Shown here: piece after piece, positions 1 to 7,653 of the stretch
Layout of the letters: each line of letters begins with the position of its first letter
Position numbering within the stretch: position 1 is the stretch's first letter
Source of the DNA: Hymenobacter metallilatus
Lineage (GTDB): Bacteria; Bacteroidota; Bacteroidia; Cytophagales; Hymenobacteraceae
Direction of reading: 5' to 3'
DNA: 64,000 nucleotides
NCBI RefSeq assembly: GCF_003944705.1
Contig: NZ_RWIS01000003.1
Coordinates: forward strand, 1 to 64,000
Made by a program: the position numbers and the translations under genes
Notes under the pieces: model-generated
What the model saw: the letters and a program-made list of their open reading frames with translations, nothing else
What the model was told of the DNA's origin: nothing
Database searches by the model: none

Positions 1-124
1 GGTGCGGTCCGTGCTGACTGCACGCTTCCAAACACGTCACTTCTTCCGAACTCAACTCGGTGGCAGGTCGTCGCATGCCGCAAGCTACCAATTGCGCACT
101 ATACGCTTACTTCTGTATGGCTAC

Positions 125-1216
125 TTAATAAAACACGAACCCATTGGGGCCGATACCGACTGTGAACGAGTCGATGGCCACGCCGGTGCTACGGTACCGG
201 ATTACCTTATCGGCAGCCGTAAACGAGCCAATACCCCCATAAATGGTACCATCCTGCGGGTCGACGCCTAAGCCGTAGAAGCTGCGCTTGATGAGCGGGG
301 TGGCGGGCAGGGTAGCGTCGCCGGTACCCAGCGTGTACACGCCGCCCAGGTAGGTGAAGTACAGCTGGTTTTTGGCCCCGTTACTGGTGAGGCGGTTGGG
401 GGTGCTGCGGTTGGAGGCCACCTCGCGGGTGGTAGCCGTCAGCTGGCCCGGCACAATCTTCGAGAGGCTGCCTTTGGTGGTGCGGGTGTAGTCGGTGCTG
501 TAGTCGGCGTTGTAATACACTTTGCCGCCGCTAAGCACCCACACGTTGCCGCCGGCATCCTGCACCAGGCTGTTCGGCGAATCACCTACCGTAACAGTGC
601 CCTCCACGGCATCGGTGGCGGTGCTGATAACCGTAACGGTGTTGCCGCCGCTGTTGGTTACGTACAGACGGGAGCCAGCCACCAGCAGCCGCTCGGGCTG
701 CACGCCCACTTCAATGGTCTTAACGACGGTATTGGTTTTCAAATCAATCACCGATACGCGGCCGTTGCTGCCATTATAGGCCACGGTTTCGGTAACGTAG
801 CCTTTAGCCGCTGAGGCCGCCGCAAAGTAGCGGGGCAGCTTGAGGCCGGTAACGGTGGCCTTGGAACGGAATTTGGCCAGCGACACTACCTCCAGCTTGT
901 TGCTGTTATTGACCACAATGTAGCCGAGGCTGTCCTGCACGGCCATACTCTGGGCCACGTCGCCGAGGGCGCGGCCGTTGGCGGTGCTGAACAGGTTTTT
1001 GTTGGTAACGGTGCTACTGGCCTTGCTGAACAGGCTGATGTCGGCGTTGGAGCGCAGGAAGTTGCCTTCGTTCACCACAAACACACTGCTGGTTACAATG
1101 GGCGGGTCGGTCGGCTCCGGGTCGGTAGAAGGGTCGCAGGCCAGGAGGCCGAGAGTGGCCACGCCGCCCAGCAGCAGGCGGCTGGGTAGGCTGGCGAGGG
1201 AGTTCAGTGCTTTCAT
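125..1216 (-). CDS. Surface beta-propeller lipoprotein, BtuG-like (cobalamin binding)
   Basis: The 363-residue product starts with a lipoprotein signal peptide; the lipobox LLAC puts the lipidated Cys at residue 27, followed by an acidic stretch (DPSTDPEPTD) of the kind linked to surface export of Bacteroidetes lipoproteins. The rest is made of YVTN/YncE-type blades, for example RLYVTNSGGNTVTVIST and GRVSVIDLKTNTVVKTIEVG, with a DUF5074-like opening FVVNEGNF. The gene lies 30 bp downstream of a BtuB-type receptor that follows a cobalamin riboswitch. In Bacteroides, BtuG is a surface beta-propeller lipoprotein that binds B12 and hands it to BtuB, so that role is inferred from fold and context. 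Other YVTN propellers have unrelated or unknown roles, so a specific symbol is not given. The start is ATG. Confidence 0.8.
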   Translation of the reverse strand: MKALNSLASLPSRLLLGGVATLGLLACDPSTDPEPTDPPIVTSSVFVVNEGNFLRSNADISLFSKASSTVTNKNLFSTANGRALGDVAQSMAVQDSLGYIVVNNSNKLEVVSLAKFRSKATVTGLKLPRYFAAASAAKGYVTETVAYNGSNGRVSVIDLKTNTVVKTIEVGVQPERLLVAGSRLYVTNSGGNTVTVISTATDAVEGTVTVGDSPNSLVQDAGGNVWVLSGGKVYYNADYSTDYTRTTKGSLSKIVPGQLTATTREVASNRSTPNRLTSNGAKNQLYFTYLGGVYTLGTGDATLPATPLIKRSFYGLGVDPQDGTIYGGIGSFTAADKVIRYRSTGVAIDSFTVGIGPNGFVFY

Positions 1217-1246
1217 AAAGAAAATAAGGGAAGAGTGAATGACAGG

Positions 1247-3211
1247 TTAGTGCCACAGCAGCCGCAGGCTCAGGCTGCCGTGGCGGGGCGGCATGGCGCG
1301 GTTCTGGTAGCTTTGGTAGTGGCGGTTGGTGAGGTTGTAGCCCTGAACCAGCAGTTGCAGCCGCCACCCAGGCTGCACCGCCAGCGTGTAGCCGGCCGTG
1401 GCGTTTAGCAGCAGGTAGCTGGGCAGAAACTCCGTAGCCGACGCATCGGTGTAGCGGTAGCCGGAGAAGGTGAGGGCCGTGCTGAGCTGCCAGCCGCGCC
1501 AGGCATGGTCGGTACTGAAAGCACCGGTATGCAAGGGCACAAAGGGCAGCTGCCGGCCCACCGGGTCGGTATCGGTGGCTACTCCCCGCGTCTTCTCCGA
1601 CTGCGTGAAGCTGTAGCTGGCCCGCGCCACGGCGCTGTAGCGCCCCGGTTTCCAGGTCAACTGGCTGCTGGCCTCCAGGCCCTGGGCCCGCACCTGCCGC
1701 AGGTTCCGCGGCGACCAGTACGAAGCGCCCGGCGTCCATTGCACCCAGTTATCAACCAGCTGGCGGTAGGCCGTTAGCTCGGTGTGCAGGGCCAGGTGGG
1801 TGGGGGCCAGGGTAAACGTATGGGCCAGCCCGCCCTCGTAGCCGATGCTCTGCTCCGGCAGCAGGCCAGGGTTGCCGCCGGGCCGCCAGTACCGTTCGTT
1901 CAGGGTAGGGGCCCGGTAGCTGCGCGAAGCTGAGCCTTTGAGCTGGAGCGTATGACGGGTTGCTTGGAAAGCTGTCCATTCGGCGCCGGCGGTGGGCGTA
2001 AGGGGTGGGCGGCGGCCGGGCAGCACGGCCTGGCGCAGGTTCAGGGACAGCCGCAAGCGGGGGCGAGGATCGTAGCGGAGCAGGGCAAAGCCGGAAAAGC
2101 GGTTTTCCGTGCGCGGCTGAGTTCCGTAGCCATCCACCTGCGCCGCAAAATGCTGGGCCTCGGCCCCCAGCCGGACTGTGGCATTGGGCGCAAACGTCCA
2201 GGTGTGCTCGGCCTGGGCCTGGCTGGTGCGCACCCTCGACTCGCTCAGGCCGCTCACCTCGTCCTGGTAGTTCAGCACGTCCTCAAACCAGGCCGCCCGC
2301 CCCGCCCATTCGTGGCGGGCCGTCACGTACCGGTAGCCGGCCGTGAGGCGGCGGCTTTGGTCCCGCTCCCGGGCGTGGGTGTTGTTGGTGCCGATGCCCG
2401 GCTGAATCTGGCGGTCCGCATCCGTCAGCCAGACGGCGGCCGTTGCTTCGCTTCGCTGCCCCAGTCGCAGGGTAAGATCCTGGGTGAAACTGGCTTGCCG
2501 GAAAGCCGCGTTTTCCTGGCGCACCCGCACCCGGCCCCGTGCTTCCCGGGTGTAGTAAGGAAAGTCGTTTTCGGCCTGACGGTATAGCAAGCTGGTGCGC
2601 ACGGCCAGCTTCTGGTTGCTGAACGCCGCCTCCACGGTGCCGGCTCCCAGCCCGTAGCTGCCGTAGTCAGCCTGGGCCGTGCCCCGCCAGCCCGCGCCCC
2701 ACCGCGTGCCGGTCGACAGCAGCACCGTACCCCCCACCGCGCCGTTGCCGTAGGTAGCCCCAGCCGGGCCGGGCTGAATATCCACCTGCGTACTGCCGCT
2801 GAGGGGCAGGAGGGAGAAATCGGCTTCCCCCAGGGAAGGCAGGTTGATGTTGAAGCCGTTCCAGAGCACGGCCGTGTGCCGGGCTGAGGTACCCCGCAGC
2901 GTAATGGATGCAAGCTGGCCGGGGCCGTAGTTTTTGAGGTAGATGGCCGTGCGGGCGCTCAGCACATCGGTGAGGGTGCCCGTGCGGTAGTTGGCCAGCG
3001 CCACCGAGTCCAGGGAGAAGCGGTGGCTGCCCACGGCAAACCGCTCCAGGCGCACGCCCGGAATCCGGACGGTGGGCAGCTGCTGCACCCGGGCCGTGTC
3101 GGGGGCAGTTTGGGCCAGCGCCGGCAGCGTGAGCACGCCCAGGCCCGCGGTAAGCCACTGCCAGAGTAGCCACCTGCGCCGGAGGGCCGAAAAATGCGTC
3201 TTGCGAACCAA
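1247..3211 (-). CDS. btuB: TonB-dependent outer membrane receptor, BtuB-type
   Basis: This 654-residue protein has a signal peptide ending near LTLPALAQ, a plug domain at about residues 45-165 (LTDVLSARTAIYLKNYGPGQ, then SITLRGTSARHTAVLWNGFN and GNGAVGGTVLL), and a beta-barrel running to the C-terminus with the late strand motif GYNLTNRHYQSY. It lacks the N-terminal carboxypeptidase-like domain of SusC proteins, and its length fits vitamin or siderophore receptors. The cobalamin riboswitch upstream makes vitamin B12 or another corrinoid the likely substrate. It would work with the downstream propeller lipoprotein and TonB-ExbBD, which are not in the window. The start is probably TTG at 3211: no in-frame ATG lies between it and the upstream stop. 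An alternative upstream start such as CTG cannot be excluded. Confidence 0.88.
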   Translation of the reverse strand: MVRKTHFSALRRRWLLWQWLTAGLGVLTLPALAQTAPDTARVQQLPTVRIPGVRLERFAVGSHRFSLDSVALANYRTGTLTDVLSARTAIYLKNYGPGQLASITLRGTSARHTAVLWNGFNINLPSLGEADFSLLPLSGSTQVDIQPGPAGATYGNGAVGGTVLLSTGTRWGAGWRGTAQADYGSYGLGAGTVEAAFSNQKLAVRTSLLYRQAENDFPYYTREARGRVRVRQENAAFRQASFTQDLTLRLGQRSEATAAVWLTDADRQIQPGIGTNNTHARERDQSRRLTAGYRYVTARHEWAGRAAWFEDVLNYQDEVSGLSESRVRTSQAQAEHTWTFAPNATVRLGAEAQHFAAQVDGYGTQPRTENRFSGFALLRYDPRPRLRLSLNLRQAVLPGRRPPLTPTAGAEWTAFQATRHTLQLKGSASRSYRAPTLNERYWRPGGNPGLLPEQSIGYEGGLAHTFTLAPTHLALHTELTAYRQLVDNWVQWTPGASYWSPRNLRQVRAQGLEASSQLTWKPGRYSAVARASYSFTQSEKTRGVATDTDPVGRQLPFVPLHTGAFSTDHAWRGWQLSTALTFSGYRYTDASATEFLPSYLLLNATAGYTLAVQPGWRLQLLVQGYNLTNRHYQSYQNRAMPPRHGSLSLRLLWH

Positions 3212-3379
3212 AGTTTTCGAAATCGAAAAATTCAGTTCAAAACCCCGTTGCCCGGCCGTTACCTACAGCCAAACCCCGAAGCCGAGGCCGAAAACAGAAG
3301 AGTATGCTGCCCGGCCGAAGCCGTGCCACTGATTTCATTCTCCGCCTTTCCTCCGAAGGCGCTGAACATGGGGGAAATG

Positions 3380-3568
3380 CAAAGGCAGGTCTCCTGGCTT
3401 GCTCCGGGCGCGTCGCCTTCCCATTTCATGGCTTCCCGCAGGAAGCCGGTGCTGAAACAGTGGCTGGTGATGACGCGCCAACTCATGAAGCGTACAGTTG
3501 CGGGGACAGCTCCGGATTTCAACCGGATTCCCTTTTCAGCCGCGCCCCGCATGTGGGGGTTGGCCACC
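3380..3568 (-). promoter_or_regulatory. Cobalamin (AdoCbl) riboswitch
   Basis: Read on the minus strand, the region contains the conserved B12 box (complement of CAGTTGCGGGGACAGCTCCG at 3495-3514), the preceding GGGAATCCGGT...AATCCGGA arm, and the 3' signature AAGCCAGGAGACCTGC (complement at 3385-3400). Between them is a variable helix rich in GCCACTG and GGAAG pieces, as usual for this class. The element lies upstream of btuB in the same orientation, so it is expected to reduce expression when cobalamin is abundant, by transcriptional or translational control. Boundaries are approximate. Confidence 0.93.
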
Positions 3569-3578
3569 TCTACGGCAG

Positions 3579-3586
3579 CAAAGGTA
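3579..3586 (-). promoter_or_regulatory. Candidate -7 box for riboswitch-btuB-btuG operon
   Basis: The minus strand reads TACCTTTG, matching the Bacteroidetes -7 consensus TAnnTTTG. It sits about 10 bases before the riboswitch begins, the position expected for its promoter. No good TTG -33 element is seen at 19-20 bases upstream, so the call rests on the -7 box and position. Confidence 0.55.
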
Positions 3587-3635
3587 GGCAATGGCCCGTA
3601 TAGGTTGGCTATCCGCGTGAAATTCCTGCCTGCGT

Positions 3636-4244
3636 ATGTCCAAACTGCCCCCGGCCTTCTACCGCCGCCCCGACCCCGTTCAGATTGCCCGCGAGCTGCT
3701 GGGCAAGCACGTATACTCCTGCCTTGATGGCCAGCTGACCGGGGGGCGCATCGTGGAAACGGAAGCCTATTCGCACGAAGGCGACGCTTCCATGCAGCTG
3801 CACCTGAAACGGCGGGGCACCCACGGCCGCGCCCTGCACGAGCCCGGCGGCCGGGCCTATCTGTACCAGGTGTACAACCGCCACACGCTGTTCAACATCA
3901 GCACCAACGCCGCCGACAAACCCGATACGGTGCTCATCCGGGCCATTGAGCCGCTGGTGGGCCTGGATGTAATGATGGCCCGGCGCGGCCTTACGGCTCC
4001 ATCTGCCAAGCTCACGGCCGGCCCCGGTCTGCTCACGCAGGCGTTGGGGGTTACGCCCACTCTCAGCGGCACCGACCTGCAAGGCCCCATCCTCTGGCTT
4101 GAAGACCACGGGGAAGATGTACCCGAAACCGCCGTACGCCGCAGCCCCCGCGTCGGCCTGGCCTACGCCGGCGAAACCGCTGCCACCCTGCCCTGGCGCT
4201 TCCGCATCATCGGCAGCAAATGGACCAGCCCCGCAAACCACTGA
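3636..4244 (+). CDS. DNA-3-methyladenine glycosylase (AAG/MPG family)
   Basis: The 202-residue protein matches the alkyladenine glycosylase family: the active-site motif GGRIVETEAYSHEGDA near residues 36-51 contains the glutamate that activates water, followed by GRALHEPGGRAYLYQVYNRH and later LTAGPGLLTQALG, the usual DNA-binding and product-pocket segments. It removes alkylated or deaminated purines from DNA to begin base excision repair in the cytoplasm. The length is typical for bacterial members (about 190-210). It is transcribed away from the B12 operon and converges on the methyltransferase gene, with a compound palindrome between them. The segment after ETEAY is less conserved than usual (MQLHLKRRGTHGRAL), so substrate range may differ. 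Confidence 0.88.
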   Translation: MSKLPPAFYRRPDPVQIARELLGKHVYSCLDGQLTGGRIVETEAYSHEGDASMQLHLKRRGTHGRALHEPGGRAYLYQVYNRHTLFNISTNAADKPDTVLIRAIEPLVGLDVMMARRGLTAPSAKLTAGPGLLTQALGVTPTLSGTDLQGPILWLEDHGEDVPETAVRRSPRVGLAYAGETAATLPWRFRIIGSKWTSPANH

Positions 4245-4275
4245 TTACCCGGAGTTCGTGGACGATTGACCGGTG

Positions 4276-4421
4276 GTGGCACACGCTGTAGCTTGTGCCA
4301 GGCGCCTAATTCTTGGTAGGAATAGCATTGTTATGAAAAGAGGCTTGCTATATAGCAAGCCTCTTTCGTTGTCACATGGAGTTGTTATGCGGCGCCCGGC
4401 ACGAGCTACAGCGTGTGCCAC
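4276..4421. repeat. Compound palindromic intergenic element
   Basis: Outer arms at 4276-4299 and 4398-4421 are inverted copies matching at 23 of 24 positions (GTGGCACACGCTGTAGC...). Just inside each is GGCGCC (4301-4306 and 4391-4396). In the centre is a perfect 30-base palindrome at 4337-4366 (AAAGAGGCTTGCTAT and its complement). The element fills the space between two convergent genes and could terminate transcription from both sides. Its layered form suggests a mobile palindromic repeat of the REP/MITE kind, but no second copy is in the window. Confidence 0.75.
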
Positions 4422-4444
4422 AATCATGCGGAAAATCCGGGCAA

Positions 4445-5635
4445 TCAGTAGTCCTTGGAGCATACCAGCACCATCAGCCGGCCTTCCAGGTTGGTGGTGG
4501 CGAAGAGATATAAGTCGCCGCCCTCCCGGATGCCGGTGCGGTGGCGAAATTCGGCCACCGAATCGGGGAAGTTGCGGGTAGTGACGTGGGCGCGGGCCTC
4601 GGGACCCAAGTGGGCGCGCAGGGCCTGCCCGTCGTACTTCTCCACCGCCCGAATCCGGAAGATGCGGCCTGGAAAGTCAGGCCTCAATACATCTGAGGTG
4701 TACAGATGGCTGTGCTGGTGCAGCTTCAGCAGCTCGAAAGCCGTGCCGATACTTTTAAACGCGCCGGCTTTCAGTACAGCCACATTGGGCTCATAAAGGT
4801 ACTGCTGGGGCTCGGCGTAGCGGGCCACCGCGCGGGTTTCGCGGGCCCGGTTCAGCCGGAACTCCTGCTGCTGTCCGGTGCGCAGCAGGTTCACGGTGTA
4901 CCGCTCGGGGTCGACGGCCGGCTCGGGCCCCAACTCGTACAGCACTTCCTTGCATTCATTATCCACGGCCACTACCCACAAGCGGCGCACCTGCCGCAGC
5001 TCCTGAATGGCCTGGTCAATATCGAGCATGGGGGAGGTTTTGAGCAGTACGCACCGGCTTTTGTGGAGCAGCAGCGGCATCAGGCGCAGCACGTCCGGCT
5101 CACAGTCCTGCAGCCGGAAAATCTTCTTGGCCGCCGTGTCGCGGCGGGCAGGGTCGAGGTAGAGCCAGTCGAACGTATCGGGCGTGTTGCGCAGAAACTG
5201 CACCGCGTCGGCGGTGTGGCACTGTACGTTCCGGATGCCCAGCTGCGCCAGGTTGAAGCGTACCACATCGGCCAGTGCCGCGTGGCGCTCCACGTAATGT
5301 ACTTCTGCAACAGTAGCGGCAAAATGTGCCGCGTCCACTCCGAAGCCTCCTGTAAGATCGGCCAGCCGCTGGCCCTGCACCAACGAAGCCTTAAATTCGG
5401 CCGTACGGGCCGAGGAAGCCTGCTCCACGGATAAGGCCGGCGGAAAAATCAGGTCGGGATTTTCAGCCCAGGCCGGTAGTTTGGTTTTGGCTTTCTGCCG
5501 GGCCTGGATCTGGCGGATGAGGTCGGGCACTGGCAAGCCGGGGTGGCGCCGGGCCTGAAGGGCAAGCTGAGCGGGGTCGTCGTGCAGGTGCTTGGCAACG
5601 TATTGACGGGCCGCAGTCGGCAACGGGTAGTCCAT
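4445..5635 (-). CDS. Class I SAM-dependent methyltransferase with THUMP-like domain
   Basis: The 396-residue protein has a Rossmann methyltransferase core with the SAM-binding loop LADLTGGFGVDAAHF near residues 91-105, an acidic end of strand 2 (VHYVERHAAL), and the motif DWLYLDPARRD near 155-165, related to the D/N-PP-Y/F motif. The C-terminal part (from about residue 310) resembles the THUMP-like domain of this Bacteroidetes family. Such proteins are probably RNA or protein methyltransferases, but the target is not established. It is a stand-alone minus-strand gene with an ATG start; the hairpin at 5777-5848 separates it from the upstream gene. No truncation is visible. Confidence 0.8.
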   Translation of the reverse strand: MDYPLPTAARQYVAKHLHDDPAQLALQARRHPGLPVPDLIRQIQARQKAKTKLPAWAENPDLIFPPALSVEQASSARTAEFKASLVQGQRLADLTGGFGVDAAHFAATVAEVHYVERHAALADVVRFNLAQLGIRNVQCHTADAVQFLRNTPDTFDWLYLDPARRDTAAKKIFRLQDCEPDVLRLMPLLLHKSRCVLLKTSPMLDIDQAIQELRQVRRLWVVAVDNECKEVLYELGPEPAVDPERYTVNLLRTGQQQEFRLNRARETRAVARYAEPQQYLYEPNVAVLKAGAFKSIGTAFELLKLHQHSHLYTSDVLRPDFPGRIFRIRAVEKYDGQALRAHLGPEARAHVTTRNFPDSVAEFRHRTGIREGGDLYLFATTNLEGRLMVLVCSKDY

Positions 5636-5776
5636 GTAGGGTTCCTACGAAAAACAGGCCGGCCCCGGATATGGCTCCGCTACCAGCCCTGGCGAAAAGC
5701 TACACCAAACGTAAGCAGGAAATCCGGCAACAGCCAGTTCTGTTCGTGCTTGCCCGACTGCCCTTCGGTAAAACAG

Positions 5777-5848
5777 ACATTCCGGCCCCGTACACGGGCG
5801 GGGGCATCTGTTACTTAGTGCCCCCGCCCGTGTACAGGGCCGGAATGT
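5777..5848 (-). terminator. Long hairpin after the 206-residue hypothetical gene
   Basis: Arms at 5777-5806 and 5819-5848 are inverted copies matching at 29 of 30 positions, with a 12-base loop. The position, 19 bases past the stop of the minus-strand gene ending at 5867, fits a transcription terminator, but the stem is far longer than most intrinsic terminators and has no long T tract. It may therefore be a dispersed palindromic repeat used as a terminator. Confidence 0.65.
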
Positions 5849-5866
5849 TTGAAAACGCCGCTGCTA

Positions 5867-6487
5867 CTACCGCAGATTCCAACTCAGGGCCAGCAAAGGC
5901 TGGCCGTTACGGCTGGCCGTAAGCCCCACTGTACTAGGCCGCAGTTGGTACAACGCCCCCGTACGGGCGGCCGTAGAACCAGCATTGTGCGCCTCTACAG
6001 CCCGCTGGAAATGCGAATTGGTATGGCGTGAAATAAAGATATTACTCAACAGGCTAAAGGCAGCTACACCAATGGCAGCCTGTTGCTGCGTATTGAAATA
6101 TTGCTGTTTTTCATCCTTGGCCAATACCTGCTGACCATACACGCCTACTGCCCCAACAAAGGTGAGGCGCTCGGCCAGAAACAGCCACTTTTGCCGCCGG
6201 TACCGGTTCAGGTTATCAAGGGCCTCCTGGTTGCCGGCCAGATAAGGACGGAGCCGCTGCCCGAAGAAACCGGCACTCTGATAATCAGACTCCATAGTTC
6301 CCACACCAGTAGTGAAATAGAAGTTTTTCTGCACTCCATTCTGCCCCCGGTTCTGGTCTTCCGGAGCCAGGCGAATGATAGTAGACTGCTGGGCCTGGGC
6401 AGTTGCAGAAACCCCCAATGCACACAAAGCAACAAAGGCAACACGACGTACTACGCCGGAAATACGGGTCAGATGAGGTTGGGGCAT
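5867..6487 (-). CDS. Hypothetical exported protein, 206 aa
   Basis: I do not recognise a family. The product has a signal peptide (VAFVALCALGVSATAQAQ, cleavage near residue 33), then a mature region of about 170 residues with a probable membrane or hydrophobic segment at about 110-122 (LTFVGAVGVYG) and another near 140-155 (AAIGVAAFSLLSNIF). The middle segment RYRRQKWLFLAERLTFVG could be membrane-proximal. An envelope location is inferred. A TAGATTTG -7-like box ends only five bases before the ATG, so the transcript may be nearly leaderless, or translation may begin further inside. It is divergent from the DUF4397 lipoprotein gene. Confidence 0.6.
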   Translation of the reverse strand: MPQPHLTRISGVVRRVAFVALCALGVSATAQAQQSTIIRLAPEDQNRGQNGVQKNFYFTTGVGTMESDYQSAGFFGQRLRPYLAGNQEALDNLNRYRRQKWLFLAERLTFVGAVGVYGQQVLAKDEKQQYFNTQQQAAIGVAAFSLLSNIFISRHTNSHFQRAVEAHNAGSTAARTGALYQLRPSTVGLTASRNGQPLLALSWNLR

Positions 6488-6492
6488 GAGGA

Positions 6493-6500
6493 CAAATCTA
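6493..6500 (-). promoter_or_regulatory. Candidate -7 box close to start codon
   Basis: The minus strand reads TAGATTTG, a match to TAnnTTTG, ending five bases before the ATG at 6487. No TTG -33 element was found at the usual spacing. If real, transcription would begin at or near the start codon. Confidence 0.35.
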
Positions 6501-6634
6501 CTGCATATATAGTCAGCTTGCTAAGTGTTTGAGCGAGAAAAAAGTGCAATTCATCGAGGAAAAGTTTTAGTGCTCAGCCAACAAAAGCACCTCGTCCTTC
6601 GTTCTGGCAGGCAGTTCACCCAATTTCTTCGCTC

Positions 6635-7387
6635 ATGAAAACGCTGACTTCTCTTTTCCGTCCGGCCCTGCTGTTGGCCGCTCTGCCTACGGCGCTGGCT
6701 TTTTCGGCTTGCTCCAACGACGACGACGACAACGCTACCCCCGTGCCAGACCAAGGCAAGGTAACGGCGGTACACGCGGCCCCGAATGCCAACGTAAAGG
6801 TGTCGCTGCTGGTCGATGACAAATCGGTGAAAGATCTGAACTACGGCGAAAATTCCGGCTACCTGGCTGTGGATGCAGGCAGCCGGGTCTTCAAGATCAA
6901 CGTGGCAGGCTCTTCTACCACAGTAGCTACCGCCACTCAAACAGTGGCTAAGGATAAGAACTACTCGCTTTTCGCCTACAGCCCCACCACCCAGGCCAAT
7001 TCCATCAGTGCCATTTGGGTGGAGGACGACCTAACGGCTCCGGCTGCCAACCAGGCTAAAGTTCGGGTGGTGCACCTGGGCCTGAATGCGCCTTCCCCGG
7101 TTAAACTCTCCCAGGAAACCGTGGCCGGCTCCACCGATGTACCCGGTATAAGCGCAGCATTTGGCGCGGCGTCTGCTTTTGCCTCTGTTCCGGCGGGCAC
7201 TTACAACCTGCTGGTAACAACCGGTGCTGCATCCACGAAGGTGGTGGCCGTTGGCGACGGTAGTGGCTCCGGTACGGGCACCAAGAATTATGAAGCCGGC
7301 AAAATATACACTGTAGTAGTGCGAGGCAGCCTGGGCAACCTCGATGCCAACCTGCAACCTAAAGCAGTGCTGATCCAAAACAACTAG
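6635..7387 (+). CDS. DUF4397 domain lipoprotein
   Basis: The 250-residue protein has a lipoprotein signal (LAFSAC, lipidated Cys near residue 26) followed immediately by SNDDDDN, an acidic tract typical of surface-exported Bacteroidetes lipoproteins. Two repeats of the DUF4397 type follow: GKVTAVHAAPNANVKVSLLV near residue 45 and AKVRVVHLGLNAPSPVKL near residue 143, each a beta-rich immunoglobulin-like unit. DUF4397 proteins are envelope proteins of unknown function. The gene is monocistronic: it is divergent from the upstream gene and ends at a hairpin (7413-7447). The start is the ATG in front of KTLTSLFRPALLL, the natural signal peptide. Confidence 0.85.
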   Translation: MKTLTSLFRPALLLAALPTALAFSACSNDDDDNATPVPDQGKVTAVHAAPNANVKVSLLVDDKSVKDLNYGENSGYLAVDAGSRVFKINVAGSSTTVATATQTVAKDKNYSLFAYSPTTQANSISAIWVEDDLTAPAANQAKVRVVHLGLNAPSPVKLSQETVAGSTDVPGISAAFGAASAFASVPAGTYNLLVTTGAASTKVVAVGDGSGSGTGTKNYEAGKIYTVVVRGSLGNLDANLQPKAVLIQNN

Positions 7388-7412
7388 GCTGCATCCTGCA
7401 ACTCAAATTGCC

Positions 7413-7447
7413 AAAGCCCGTCCTGCAATTCGCGTAGGGCGGGCTTT
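7413..7447 (+). terminator. Intrinsic terminator of DUF4397 gene
   Basis: AAAGCCCGTCCT at 7413-7424 pairs with AGGGCGGGCTTT at 7436-7447, with one G-U pair and an 11-base loop, followed by a short T run. It lies 26 bases after the stop codon. Confidence 0.8.
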
Positions 7448-7607
7448 TGCTTGAGTCAGCGGTGTAGCCACGCAGGCAGGATAAGGTAGCACGGGCCTGA
7501 GTATCTGACTTTTGTCTGGGCGTGCTTCTTGGGTATTCAATCGGTCGTATCAGCTGGGCTTCTGGCCTTCACTGCAGGGTTCTGCAAACCACATATAACA
7601 AATCGAG

Positions 7608-7615
7608 TATCTTTG
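7608..7615 (+). promoter_or_regulatory. -7 promoter box of ahcY
   Basis: TATCTTTG matches TAnnTTTG 38 bases before the ahcY ATG. There is no clear TTG -33 element. The implied leader is only about 30 bases, which leaves no room for a SAM or SAH riboswitch. Confidence 0.6.
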
Positions 7616-7653
7616 CGGTTAGAAACCGACAAACTCACTTCTGTATCTGACTG

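Noticed and set aside
2-271. Short plus-strand frame at the window edge
   Set aside because: It overlaps the well-supported propeller gene on the other strand and has no family signature.
7388-7653. SAM or SAH riboswitch upstream of ahcY
   Set aside because: The promoter box leaves a leader of about 30 bases, and no known SAM/SAH riboswitch motif is visible.
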